Source of the DNA: an archaeon GW2011_AR15
GTDB taxonomy: Archaea > Nanobdellota > Nanobdellia > Woesearchaeales > GW2011-AR15
Length of the DNA: 64,000 bases
Reading direction: 5' to 3'
NCBI GenBank assembly: GCA_000830295.1
Contig: CP010425.1
Coordinates: 627,308-691,307 of the forward strand
The translations under genes were made by a program, and so were the position numbers. This document shows, one piece after another, positions 9,308 to 17,698 of the stretch; the stretch's first letter is position 1; each line of letters begins with the position of its first letter. The notes beneath the pieces were generated by a model. The model was not told the origin of the DNA, did not search any database, and saw nothing but the letters and a program-made list of their open reading frames with translations.

Positions 9308-9799
9308 ATGCAGAAAAAAGCCCAGCTCCAGATAATGGAAAACATATTTGCGATAGTGATAATTGTCATAATACTTGCGATAGCGTTTGTCTTCATGGTG
9401 GCTGTTGACAGGCAGGAGCAGAGGAGCAGGGAGCAGGATATAGCAGCCTTGGATGTTGTGAAAAAATCCCAGGTCCTGAATTTCCTTCCTGAGCTGAAAT
9501 GCTCAGATAACAACAACCTGGACCCTGACTGCTATGATATACTAAAGATAGAGGCATTCACGCAGCAGGTTTCAGAAGACAATTTTTACTATAGGACACT
9601 GCTCGGCAACATGAAGATCGAGATTGTAAGGTATGACCCGAGCCCCGAAGTCAACAGGGAAGTAAAAAGATGGGTTGTCTATGACAATCCAAAGGCAGAA
9701 GACAGCGGCTACACCCTTGTGCGGCTTCCTGTCCTGCTGAAAGACATTGCAGAAGACAGCGACTATTTCGGCATGATATATATGAGGGTGTACAGATGA
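9308..9799 (+). CDS. Pilin-like membrane-anchored protein, class III signal peptide
   Basis: 163 residues beginning MQKKA/QLQIMEN and a roughly 22-residue hydrophobic helix. The mature part is a small mixed domain with two cysteines about ten residues apart. It sits 15 bases after the previous stop and overlaps the next gene by 4 bases (ATGA), which indicates translational coupling in the pilin-like operon. Its specific role is unknown. Confidence 0.75.
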   Translation: MQKKAQLQIMENIFAIVIIVIILAIAFVFMVAVDRQEQRSREQDIAALDVVKKSQVLNFLPELKCSDNNNLDPDCYDILKIEAFTQQVSEDNFYYRTLLGNMKIEIVRYDPSPEVNREVKRWVVYDNPKAEDSGYTLVRLPVLLKDIAEDSDYFGMIYMRVYR

Positions 9800-10266
9800 A
9801 CAGGAGAGCGCAGACAGAAGTCATTGGAATTGCGGTAATAGTGCTGATACTTGTAATTGCGGGAGGATTCATATTATCAAGAAACCTGAAAGAAAAATCT
9901 CCGGATACAGGCTCTTTCATTGACCCCAAAATCTCGCAGGGATTCCTCAATTCAGTAATGAAGACCAAGACAGAGAGGAATATTGTTGTTGCCGATGCGA
10001 TAGCATACTGCCATGACCCCAAGAAAAGGGACCTTTGCGGAGGGGACTGCTGCAGCTATGCCCGCCAGACAATATCCAATGCGCTTGATGCCTCGCTGAA
10101 AGACTGGAAAAGGGAATATTACCTTACAATAAGGCAGGATAGTGCAACAATGATAAATGCAATCTCTTCGCAGGGGTGCGGGCTTTATTCTGAAAAGGAG
10201 CAGCCCGGATTTTATTACATACCTTCTGTTCCGCAGATAACAGTTTCTTTGTATCTGTGCAAATAG
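9796..10266 (+). CDS. Pilin-like membrane-anchored protein, class III signal peptide
   Basis: 156 residues beginning MNRRA/QTEVIGI then a hydrophobic helix to about residue 28. The start overlaps the previous stop as ATGA. The mature domain carries a cysteine-rich 'DLCGGDCCSY' patch near residue 78 plus further cysteines near the end, suggesting disulfides outside the cell. It is followed by a 62-base gap with a new TATA box (around 10283), so a second transcript may start for the next genes. Confidence 0.75.
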   Translation: MNRRAQTEVIGIAVIVLILVIAGGFILSRNLKEKSPDTGSFIDPKISQGFLNSVMKTKTERNIVVADAIAYCHDPKKRDLCGGDCCSYARQTISNALDASLKDWKREYYLTIRQDSATMINAISSQGCGLYSEKEQPGFYYIPSVPQITVSLYLCK

Positions 10267-10328
10267 AGATTAAACCAAAACTTTTAAATACATAACCGCT
10301 AATAATCCAGTAATATAAAGGTGGGAAA

Positions 10329-10604
10329 ATGAATAATAAAGCGCAGTCAATTTCTATAAACACGATTGTTGTTGCAGCAATAGCACTGACAGTCATGATT
10401 CTTGTGATTCTTATAACAACAGGCAGCCTGGGGAATTTCAGGAGGTCAGCTGACCAGTGCGAGGCAAACGGCGGGGTCTGCATCAGCGTGGACGAGATAG
10501 ATGAAAAATGCGGCGACCCTGACTATGATATTATAAGAGGGGATTATGTCTGCTATAGCGGCAGGGACCCAGATCCAAATAAAGTATGTTGCGTGAGCAC
10601 TTAA
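10329..10604 (+). CDS. Small pilin-like protein (possible major subunit), class III signal peptide
   Basis: 91 residues starting MNNKA/QSISINT, a long hydrophobic helix (about 11-34) and a short Cys-containing outer domain (five Cys). Its first 22 residues are nearly identical to those of the next gene, so the pair arose by tandem duplication. Small size plus a private promoter (TATA CTTTTAAATA near 10279-10288, GGTG site 8 bases before the ATG) fits a strongly expressed filament subunit, which is inference. Confidence 0.75.
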   Translation: MNNKAQSISINTIVVAAIALTVMILVILITTGSLGNFRRSADQCEANGGVCISVDEIDEKCGDPDYDIIRGDYVCYSGRDPDPNKVCCVST

Positions 10605-10605
10605 G

Positions 10606-10896
10606 ATGAGAAAGGCACAGTCAATTTCCATAAACACGATTGTTGTTGCAGCAATAGCTCTGATAGTTCTTGTAGTCCTGATTGCCATATTCGGCGGCAG
10701 GATAAGGAATTTCGGAGAGGATAGTCGAAGCTGCCAGAGCCAGGGCGGTGTTGGATGCTTTGAATCATGTGATTCAGATACGCTCGTAGCTGCAGGAAAT
10801 CAGCCCGGAATCTATACAAACCTTCCTGGAACAGATTGTGAAGACCAGGGAGAGAATGATAAGTGCTGCGTTCTTGTAGTGCCTACAGGCGGATAA
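10606..10896 (+). CDS. Small pilin-like protein, tandem paralogue of the preceding gene
   Basis: 96 residues starting MRKA/QSISINT and a hydrophobic helix. The N-terminal region is nearly identical to its upstream neighbour even at DNA level, while the outer domains differ apart from a shared Cys-containing region ('CQSQGGVGC' here, 'CEANGGVC' there). It starts one base after the preceding stop and ends before a T-rich stretch (10900-10917) that could be a weak terminator. The pair may be alternative or alternating subunits. Confidence 0.75.
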   Translation: MRKAQSISINTIVVAAIALIVLVVLIAIFGGRIRNFGEDSRSCQSQGGVGCFESCDSDTLVAAGNQPGIYTNLPGTDCEDQGENDKCCVLVVPTGG

Positions 10897-10964
10897 GATA
10901 TTTTCTGATTTTTTCTCTGCATTGTAACGAAAAGAATATAAACCTGAGTCCCGATTATAAGCAC

Positions 10965-11081
10965 ATGAACTCAAGAGGTGAAACTGGGGAGGGCGCCAGG
11001 CCAATAATTGTCATTATAGCAGTTGTGATATTGCTGTTGTCCCTGGTAGTGGCAGTCGTGAATATTTTTACACATATCTAA
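10965..11081 (+). CDS. 38-aa single-helix membrane peptide
   Basis: A small gene encoding an N-terminus rich in Gly, Glu and Arg (MNSRGETGEGAR) followed by a roughly 24-residue hydrophobic helix and almost nothing outside. A TATA box (AATATAAACC near 10933-10943) lies about 25 bases before the ATG, and the next gene begins one base after its stop. It could be a membrane accessory such as a platform or pilin-priming peptide. No family is recognised. Confidence 0.6.
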   Translation: MNSRGETGEGARPIIVIIAVVILLLSLVVAVVNIFTHI

Positions 11082-11082
11082 A

Positions 11083-11964
11083 ATGAACAAGAAAGCTTTT
11101 AATACTATGATGATGAGTCTCATTCTTGGGATAGTACTTCTTGTATTCGCTATTGGTCTTGTGGACAAGATATTTAAGCCTCTTGATGAAGAGATAATAA
11201 GCAAGAATTGCTGGGAATCCGTGCTCTTCAATGCAGAAAGGAGAGTGCCTGGAATAGAAGCCCAGACAGTTGCTGTGAAATGCCCGACAAAATACATAAC
11301 AATACACATGCAGGGCTCGAAGCAGGAATATGAGGAGTCACCCTCAACAGAGAATGAGCCGTTCAAGCTCCCTGATATACAGTTCAAGGATGAAGATAAG
11401 AAAGCATGCGAAGATTCTGATGATGAGGACGCATGTATATTCAGGAATGTGAACAAGGTAATGGCCGATGAAATAGTAAGGTGCTGGAATAATTTCCACA
11501 GGGGGCAGAAAAGGGTTTTCAGCCTCTATAAGCCTGACCAGACCCAGTGCGTTGTCTGCTCAGTCATCCTGTTCGACAGCGAGATGGTGGAAGAATATGG
11601 GGAAATCGGGCCAATAGGATTCCAGCAGCCGGAGGATGAGCATTACAGCCTTGACCTCTACATGAGGAACAACAACAACCTGAAGTATACAGGAGAAGAG
11701 AATTACTACAAATATTCCCTTGACCTCGTTGATGAGTATTTTGACCTGCCTTACTACGATTACAGCACCAACACGGAATATGCTGTTGTCTTTGCAGCAT
11801 TAAACAAGGAAAGGATAAGCGGCATGACAGACAATGCATGGGAAATCATAAAAGCCGCATTCACAAATTATGTCCCGCCTGAGGAAGAGGAAGGGAATTT
11901 CATAAATACACTGCACTTTATACCAAACGAGGAGGTCCCGCTGACATGCGACACATGGGGATGA
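11083..11964 (+). CDS. Pilin-like membrane-anchored protein, class III-type signal
   Basis: 293 residues starting MNKKA/FNTMM with a hydrophobic helix to about residue 27, then a large Asp/Glu-rich outer domain with six or more cysteines, including a 'CVVC' pair near 152-155. The stop overlaps the next ATG as ATGA. It matches no known domain by eye. Its position inside the operon and its signal type argue for export and membrane retention through the type IV pilin pathway. Confidence 0.75.
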   Translation: MNKKAFNTMMMSLILGIVLLVFAIGLVDKIFKPLDEEIISKNCWESVLFNAERRVPGIEAQTVAVKCPTKYITIHMQGSKQEYEESPSTENEPFKLPDIQFKDEDKKACEDSDDEDACIFRNVNKVMADEIVRCWNNFHRGQKRVFSLYKPDQTQCVVCSVILFDSEMVEEYGEIGPIGFQQPEDEHYSLDLYMRNNNNLKYTGEENYYKYSLDLVDEYFDLPYYDYSTNTEYAVVFAALNKERISGMTDNAWEIIKAAFTNYVPPEEEEGNFINTLHFIPNEEVPLTCDTWG

Positions 11965-12098
11965 ACAGAAAGGGATTTGAATTCACAGTGGCGCTGTGGA
12001 TAATATTCTTCCTCATAGTCCTTGTAATCCTGCTTTTATTTTCAAAAAGCATATTCGGCTGGATAGGGACGGCAGTTGACAAGATATTCGGGTTTTAG
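11961..12098 (+). CDS. 45-aa single-helix peptide with class III-type signal
   Basis: A short gene starting MNRKG/FEFTVAL, a hydrophobic helix of about 20 residues and a small amphipathic tail ending 'VDKIFGF'. The start overlaps the upstream stop (ATGA), and the next ATG follows 3 bases after its stop, so it sits tightly inside the operon. Such minimal pilin-like peptides could act as membrane anchors or assembly primers (inference). Confidence 0.65.
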   Translation: MNRKGFEFTVALWIIFFLIVLVILLLFSKSIFGWIGTAVDKIFGF

Positions 12099-12101
12099 AA
12101 G

Positions 12102-14909
12102 ATGGCAGACATAACATTCGGGCCAATAGTAAAAGGCGTGGTGGGCATAGTCCTGGTTGTGGCATCAATAGCCATAGTAATAAGCCTTTTCAATCCTCTG
12201 GCAGGCCAGATATTCGGTTTCTTCAAGGATGTGCTCAATTTTGACCCTATCCCTTTTACAGGAGACAGGGAGGAAATAACTACTGCAACTGCATCCGTGC
12301 ATGCTCTTTTGTGGTCTATAAACAAGGTCGCATGGTATGACACATATCAGAACAAGAGGGGTGATGAGGCGCTTTTTGAGAGGATAGCTTCTGAGAGGAA
12401 GGTTTTCATGGGCACGACAGCAGGCCCTATACTTGATTTTGGGGAGGAAATCCCGTTATCATCGGGCAGCGAGGTTGAGCAGCTGGTCATAGGCACAATA
12501 GACTGCTGGAAGATACTTCAGGCAGGAGAGAAAAATTCAGCATGCTTCATTTACGATTTTTCAGGCTCATCAGCAGAAATAACTGTGCAGCAGTTCCATG
12601 ACTTCGGCGCCAAGTACCATAAAGACCATAACTGTGATAAGGAATGCCAGGAGATTTCCAAAAATGTGTTCGGTGGAGGTTTGTTCAACTGGGCTAACTA
12701 TGATTTTCATGTTACAGGCGGAAAAATATCAAAGCAGAACCCTATAGTTGTCTGTGCGGACCTGGCAGGGTTCCTCGGAAGGGACAAGGTTCAGATTACA
12801 GACTCCGAGACTCTTGCATATGAAAGATGCGAGCCGCCGAGGGGAGGAGGCAAGTATTCAGTAAAAGTTTACAATTTTGAATTGCCGCAGCAGATAAGCA
12901 CCCCTACAAGCACAGGAGGAACAATAGGCAATATTGTAGAATGGGCAGAGAAATGGGTCAACACCTACGGAGACCCGGAATATGTGCTGTATTATGAGGT
13001 TTTCCCGAAGGGCGAAGAGGCATACTGGGAGCCAAGCGCATATGTTGTTGATGTTGCAACAATACTTACAAGCGAGGCAGTATTCTTCTTTTTATTTGAC
13101 ATGCTGATACCCGGGCTGGGCAGTGCAATAAAGAAAGGCGGTGGAGGGATATTAAAAAGCACGCTCTCCAATATAGGCGAGAATTTAGGGAAAGCAATAA
13201 AGCAGATTGATATAGGCGGCATTTGGCACAATACTAAAACCCTGTCCACCACAGTAAGAAATATACTCCGCGGATCGAGCAACGAAGCAGCGGAACGACT
13301 TGCGAGAGAAATAATTGAAAAAAGCAGCCAGGATGTTGTAGAAGAAACAGTAGAGGAGGTATTGGAGGAGTTTGCAGAACAGGGAATTTCCAGAGAAGTG
13401 CGTAGTGCACTGAAAACAGAATTCAGAGAACTATGGCAGGAGAGCGAGGGAAGAGAGGTATCTGCACTATTTAAAGAATCAGGAGAGCTTGAAGAGAGGG
13501 CAATAACCAGACTGAGAGGCTCCCTTGATGAACTGGAAGAACTGGATGACGCAGCGAAAAATGAGATTATGGATACAGTATCAGCAAGGCTTACAAAAGA
13601 CTCATTCGAATCAGCTTCAGCGCGCGCTATCGGCAATCTTAGACTGGCAAACAAAGTCAACAGCGAGCTTCTGGACAGGGCAGCAGTATGGAGGGATGCA
13701 TACCTGCCGGGAGGGGACAGGGCCAAGATAATCGGAGAAATACAGGGAATGGCAGATAAGGCCGCATATTTCAAGGATCTTGATTCTCTAACTGTAAGAA
13801 GGATGACCTCGAATATGGATGATATACTTGAGCTGGCGACAACCGGACAGACAAAAGAGTCTTTCGCCAGAGGGATATTGGGAGAAACATATGATGAGGT
13901 TGCAAAAGGAGGGGATGAGGCAGTAGAAAAAGCCCTTAATGAACAAATCAGCACATGGCTAAAGGAAGCAGACCCTCTCCAGTATACTGCAGGGAAACTG
14001 AATGCCTACCTGAGAACGCAGGCAGGAAAGCCAAGGCATATGGTTTCACTTCTGATTGCGCTGAATGTCCATCTTGAGAACAGCATGGCAGAGAAATTCA
14101 GGCCGGTTGGAACAAATGCAGTAGGGCTGAGGACACCGTTCTTAGCAACAACAATATATGATGACCTGTATACTGAAACATTTGATTATACAAAAGACAA
14201 AAATATGTACGAGCAATTTTTTGAGCATTACTACGGATATGAAGACGACACAAACGAAACCGATGAGACTTATTTGAGATACAGGGGGCTTCTGCCTGAA
14301 GTCGAGAGGTATTTCCTTACACTGCTCACAGATGCAGGAGAAATGAAAAGGTTCCATTTGGCCAGCCCATGCAAAGCAGATATCATAGTTACTGAGACGA
14401 CCTGTGAATGCTGGGGCGGGGAAAGAAAAGAGAAGGAGGTAGGCATCCCCATCCTTTCAGGTTTGCTCAGCCATGGCGCCTTATATCAGACAGGAAAAAC
14501 GTACTATGTGGACGGCGAGCCGCTTAGGCTGGATCATTTTGATGGAGAAAACCCGATGCTCTATGCAGTGCAGGAAGGACAAATAGTTAAAGAGTGCACT
14601 CCGAGAGGAGTTCAGAATGTATTTGAAGACATTGGGGAGCTCGGCGAATATCTTCCATGGGCTCAGCCTACGTATACCCCAAGCTGCATCCAGGCAACTG
14701 TTGTGATGGATGAGACAGAAGGCTACAATTATTGTTACCACGGAGAACAAGACCTTGGAATGACATTATCCTATCTGGGCCTTAACTTTGCGCTTCCTAT
14801 CGCAGGCACATTATTCCTCGGGCCAATAGGGGGAGTTGTAGGGGGAGTAGTGGGAGGACTTGGATACGCATCAATGCAGGTCAACCACCAGTGGCCAAAT
14901 CATAACTAA
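12102..14909 (+). CDS. Large membrane protein with long helical region (935 aa), unknown
   Basis: The N-terminus (about 10-37) is a membrane helix without a basic class III motif. A second hydrophobic stretch lies near 318-345, followed by an acidic/basic helical region of about 300 residues (about 390-690) resembling a coiled-coil stalk. A Cys-containing domain near 755-790 ('CECWGG') follows, and the end is a hydrophobic, glycine-zipper-like segment ('GPIGGVVGGVVGGLG'). This could span from the membrane to a distal structure. It is the largest product of the pilin-like part of the operon and has no recognised homologue by eye. A scaffold, tape-measure-like or pore-forming role is speculation. 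Confidence 0.7.
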   Translation: MADITFGPIVKGVVGIVLVVASIAIVISLFNPLAGQIFGFFKDVLNFDPIPFTGDREEITTATASVHALLWSINKVAWYDTYQNKRGDEALFERIASERKVFMGTTAGPILDFGEEIPLSSGSEVEQLVIGTIDCWKILQAGEKNSACFIYDFSGSSAEITVQQFHDFGAKYHKDHNCDKECQEISKNVFGGGLFNWANYDFHVTGGKISKQNPIVVCADLAGFLGRDKVQITDSETLAYERCEPPRGGGKYSVKVYNFELPQQISTPTSTGGTIGNIVEWAEKWVNTYGDPEYVLYYEVFPKGEEAYWEPSAYVVDVATILTSEAVFFFLFDMLIPGLGSAIKKGGGGILKSTLSNIGENLGKAIKQIDIGGIWHNTKTLSTTVRNILRGSSNEAAERLAREIIEKSSQDVVEETVEEVLEEFAEQGISREVRSALKTEFRELWQESEGREVSALFKESGELEERAITRLRGSLDELEELDDAAKNEIMDTVSARLTKDSFESASARAIGNLRLANKVNSELLDRAAVWRDAYLPGGDRAKIIGEIQGMADKAAYFKDLDSLTVRRMTSNMDDILELATTGQTKESFARGILGETYDEVAKGGDEAVEKALNEQISTWLKEADPLQYTAGKLNAYLRTQAGKPRHMVSLLIALNVHLENSMAEKFRPVGTNAVGLRTPFLATTIYDDLYTETFDYTKDKNMYEQFFEHYYGYEDDTNETDETYLRYRGLLPEVERYFLTLLTDAGEMKRFHLASPCKADIIVTETTCECWGGERKEKEVGIPILSGLLSHGALYQTGKTYYVDGEPLRLDHFDGENPMLYAVQEGQIVKECTPRGVQNVFEDIGELGEYLPWAQPTYTPSCIQATVVMDETEGYNYCYHGEQDLGMTLSYLGLNFALPIAGTLFLGPIGGVVGGVVGGLGYASMQVNHQWPNHN

Positions 14910-14910
14910 A

Positions 14911-15585
14911 ATGGAAAACAAAAAAATAATCATTATAACAGGAATTGTTTTATTGATAGTGATAGCAGCGGCCCTGCTGTTAAGAAGCAGCCGGCAGCCG
15001 GCAGAATACGAGTATTATACAGAAGAGCCCGAGACATGGGTTGAAGGCCAGAGATTCACAGAGCCGCCAAATGATGTCAGGATAAATGTCTTTAAGGCAA
15101 CAGGGGGGGAATCAACATTCTCCATAAACAAGCAGGATTTTCCAGGAGAGGACAAGGCATTCTTTGTCCAGGGGCTCTACAAAGGAAAATACTTCGGCAC
15201 AGTCTACTATGACAATGAAACAAAGGAAAAAATAATCGAGATATCCCAGTCACTTGATCCCGACGATGGAGCAGCCGACATATTCATCCTTGCAAAAAGC
15301 GATGGCCCTGGTTTTGTGTTTTACATTTTTGTCGATGAGGACTGGAGGAATTCAGTCAGCTTTACCAACATAATATACGGCATGGACTTCAACAACGACG
15401 CAACACTGATAGAGAGGGAATTCAATTTCACTGAACTAAGCACAGGAATATATATGGACAAGCTGGACGACTATAACGGATGGTATGACCAGAGCCCTGT
15501 TACAGGAGGGATAATGGTTGGAGAGATGAATATTGAAGACCTGAAAAAGACAAATGTCACTTCCACACTTGTATTATTGAGGTAA
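14911..15585 (+). CDS. Membrane-anchored protein, unknown (224 aa)
   Basis: The start is ATG 14911, one base after the upstream stop; an in-frame upstream ATG at 14860 lies inside the previous gene and is less likely. The product has an N-terminal helix (MENKKIIIITG..., about 5-23) without a K-A/Q site, then a beta-rich outer domain of about 195 residues without cysteines. It probably stays anchored by the helix. Function unknown; operon position suggests a part of the same envelope structure. Confidence 0.7.
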   Translation: MENKKIIIITGIVLLIVIAAALLLRSSRQPAEYEYYTEEPETWVEGQRFTEPPNDVRINVFKATGGESTFSINKQDFPGEDKAFFVQGLYKGKYFGTVYYDNETKEKIIEISQSLDPDDGAADIFILAKSDGPGFVFYIFVDEDWRNSVSFTNIIYGMDFNNDATLIEREFNFTELSTGIYMDKLDDYNGWYDQSPVTGGIMVGEMNIEDLKKTNVTSTLVLLR

Positions 15586-15587
15586 AA

Positions 15588-15866
15588 ATGAGAAAAGCAG
15601 AGATAACCTTTACAACGCTTGTATATGCAGCGCTTGCTGTGCTTGTCATACTTGTGCTGATTGCAGTATTCTTTGCGCTGACAAACCCGGCAGTTGGAAG
15701 CATCTTCGGCATAATCACTGAGACAGGAGAAAGCAGCCAGGGGGCCAGGGATGATATAGCTATCTCGCTTGGAAGCTGCGAGCCTGGAACCAGCAGATGC
15801 GTTGCAGGAATAGAATATGTCTGCGGCTCAAACAAAAGATGGGGGAAGACAGAAAATGAATGCTAA
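15588..15866 (+). CDS. Small pilin-like protein with C-terminal Cys module
   Basis: 92 residues starting MRKA/EITFTTL, a long hydrophobic helix (about 8-32) and a C-terminal module with four cysteines in a 'C-x7-C-x8-C-x12-C' spacing. Size and design match the pilin-like pair at 10329-10896. Its last 11 bases overlap the start of the next gene. Confidence 0.7.
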   Translation: MRKAEITFTTLVYAALAVLVILVLIAVFFALTNPAVGSIFGIITETGESSQGARDDIAISLGSCEPGTSRCVAGIEYVCGSNKRWGKTENEC

Positions 15867-16326
15867 GGGAGACCTTACAAGTGATAATGGAATCCAGGCT
15901 ATTTTGTTCGTTGTGCTGGCAGTGCTTGTAATGGTTTTTATAGTAAAATTCTATCTTGCCATGAAGCCGGTCCCGGAATGGTCAAGAGCCCTTGCAGCCA
16001 CAGAGCAGGCAATAAACAGCCTTGACCCGGATAACACGGAACTGGTAAGAAAAGTCAATATAAAGCTTGTAGGATACCAGATAAAAGGCCTTTCCCAGGA
16101 GTCCTGCCCTGAAAATGAGGAGATGCCGTCCTGCATATGCGCCTGCACTGACCCCGGCTGCAGCAATGCAATGAAAGAAGAAAAAAAATTCTGCAGGAAT
16201 GTAAAATACAACACAACCAACTTTGTGCTCAACCCCAGTTCAGATGATATAATCACTTACAGCATTGGGCTCAACGAGACTACAAAAGAGGTTATAGAAA
16301 GAGTTAGCATTGGCGGAGCATCATGA
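15856..16326 (+). CDS. Pilin-like membrane-anchored protein
   Basis: The start is ATG 15856 (MNAKG/DLTSDNG), inside the end of the preceding gene; the longer frame upstream lacks any signal. The basic residue-Gly pair before a hydrophobic helix (about 14-34) fits a class III-type signal. The outer domain has a cluster of five cysteines around 92-108 ('SCICACTDPGC'). The next start lies one base past its stop. Confidence 0.7.
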   Translation: MNAKGDLTSDNGIQAILFVVLAVLVMVFIVKFYLAMKPVPEWSRALAATEQAINSLDPDNTELVRKVNIKLVGYQIKGLSQESCPENEEMPSCICACTDPGCSNAMKEEKKFCRNVKYNTTNFVLNPSSDDIITYSIGLNETTKEVIERVSIGGAS

Positions 16327-16327
16327 A

Positions 16328-16753
16328 ATGTTCTCAAGAAAAGCCCAGACTGAGATTTCAGTATCAACATCAGTTGAGATAATAATTCTTGTACTTGTCA
16401 TCGGGCTGATGCTGGGCATAGCATACAGGGAGACAACATCCACAAGATATTCAATGCTCTTCCTCTCAAAAGACTCTGCGATGTTCATTGACGCGCTGCA
16501 TGCATCTCCCAATAAGATAATAGTGAGATACCCCCAGAAGACAGAAGGATTCAATTTCAGGATTGCAGACAGCAAGGTTACGGTCTACGGCAATGATACT
16601 GCTTCAGTAGGAGGGATTGTTGACCAGATTGTGGGCGAATCCTTCCCGTATACTTCAGAGAAGGACATAGTGTTCCAGCCGCTTCCGGCTGACTATACAG
16701 GGGAATACGGGCTGATACTTACAAAAACAAATACAAAGCTGATACAGGACTAA
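16328..16753 (+). CDS. Pilin-like membrane-anchored protein, class III signal peptide
   Basis: The start at ATG 16328 gives MFSRKA/QTEISVSTS and a hydrophobic helix. The glutamate shortly after the cleavage site is typical of type IV pilin-like N-termini. The outer domain of about 100 residues is cysteine-free and probably beta-rich. Two bases separate start and previous stop region, and one base separates its stop from the next gene. Confidence 0.7.
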   Translation: MFSRKAQTEISVSTSVEIIILVLVIGLMLGIAYRETTSTRYSMLFLSKDSAMFIDALHASPNKIIVRYPQKTEGFNFRIADSKVTVYGNDTASVGGIVDQIVGESFPYTSEKDIVFQPLPADYTGEYGLILTKTNTKLIQD

Positions 16754-16754
16754 A

Positions 16755-17246
16755 ATGAAAAAAAAGGCACAGACATACACAATCCTGAACTGGGCGCTGT
16801 ACAGGATGCCGGTTATAATATTTGTAGCAATATTTTTTGCAATAGCACTGAGGTCTTATTACGGCACAGGCCTGGACAGCCATGATGTTGAAAATATGGT
16901 TATGATAAAGAGGATAATTTATTCTGACAATATCCTCGCATACAGGGATCCTGTGACAGGCAGGACATTCCCGGGAATAGTTGACATCAATAAATTCTCG
17001 ACAGAGCATATCGAGGAGAATCTCCTGAATAACAACAACAGGATTGCAGTGTATATGGAACTCCAGTTTCTCGACACAGGCGAGATTGAAAAAGCATACA
17101 TAAATGAAGAAAGGGCAAGGGCATGGGACGACTATGAGTTTGTCGGCGGGTTTGATTCTTCAAGCCTTGTCAGGTATGTAAGGATATATGACAACGGCAG
17201 GCTCCGCGACGGAAGGCTTGGCATAAAGCTGCTGGTGAGGGAATGA
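16755..17246 (+). CDS. Pilin-like membrane-anchored protein, class III signal peptide
   Basis: 163 residues starting MKKKA/QTYTILN, a hydrophobic helix to about residue 33, and a cysteine-free outer domain with repeated basic and acidic turns. The stop overlaps the next ATG (ATGA). It is one of the tightly coupled series leading into the M23 gene. Confidence 0.75.
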   Translation: MKKKAQTYTILNWALYRMPVIIFVAIFFAIALRSYYGTGLDSHDVENMVMIKRIIYSDNILAYRDPVTGRTFPGIVDINKFSTEHIEENLLNNNNRIAVYMELQFLDTGEIEKAYINEERARAWDDYEFVGGFDSSSLVRYVRIYDNGRLRDGRLGIKLLVRE

Positions 17247-17698
17247 ACAAAAAGGCGCAGTGGCAGGACCTTGCAGATTTGTTTTTGGGAGGCACACTCA
17301 TAATAATGGCAGTCCTCGGATTCATAATATGGGTATCCTTCAATGACGGGATCATAGAAGAAAGGGTTGAGAAAAGAGCTGAGGCGCTCAACAATGATGA
17401 TGTTCTTGTCTCATTCCTGAACACAGAGATTGACGACAGGACTCTCTCAGAGTGGATAATAAGAGCCCATATAGATAGAGAGAATAATTCAACAGAGTTT
17501 GAAGAAGTGTTGGACACTTTCCTTGCAGATGTCTACCAGCACAGGACATGCTGGACACTCTACAGGCAGGATGAAGAATGGATAAAAAAAGAGCCATGCT
17601 CTGAAGAAGCAGACCTTCTGGATTCAGCAATAGACATTCCGCTTCCTGACAAGACGGCACTCAACATAAGGCTTAACATAAAGGGATACGCAGAATGA
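17243..17698 (+). CDS. Pilin-like membrane-anchored protein, class III signal peptide
   Basis: 151 residues starting MNKKA/QWQDLAD, a hydrophobic helix (about 12-31), then a mostly helical outer domain with two cysteines. ATGA overlaps join it to both neighbours. It directly precedes the M23 peptidase gene and may hold it at the surface (inference). Confidence 0.75.
   Translation: MNKKAQWQDLADLFLGGTLIIMAVLGFIIWVSFNDGIIEERVEKRAEALNNDDVLVSFLNTEIDDRTLSEWIIRAHIDRENNSTEFEEVLDTFLADVYQHRTCWTLYRQDEEWIKKEPCSEEADLLDSAIDIPLPDKTALNIRLNIKGYAE

Noticed and set aside
12992-13954. Long minus-strand open frame (320 codons) inside the 935-residue gene
   Set aside because: It is Ser/Leu-rich, has no promoter or ribosome site and mirrors the codon pattern of the plus-strand gene; an antisense shadow.
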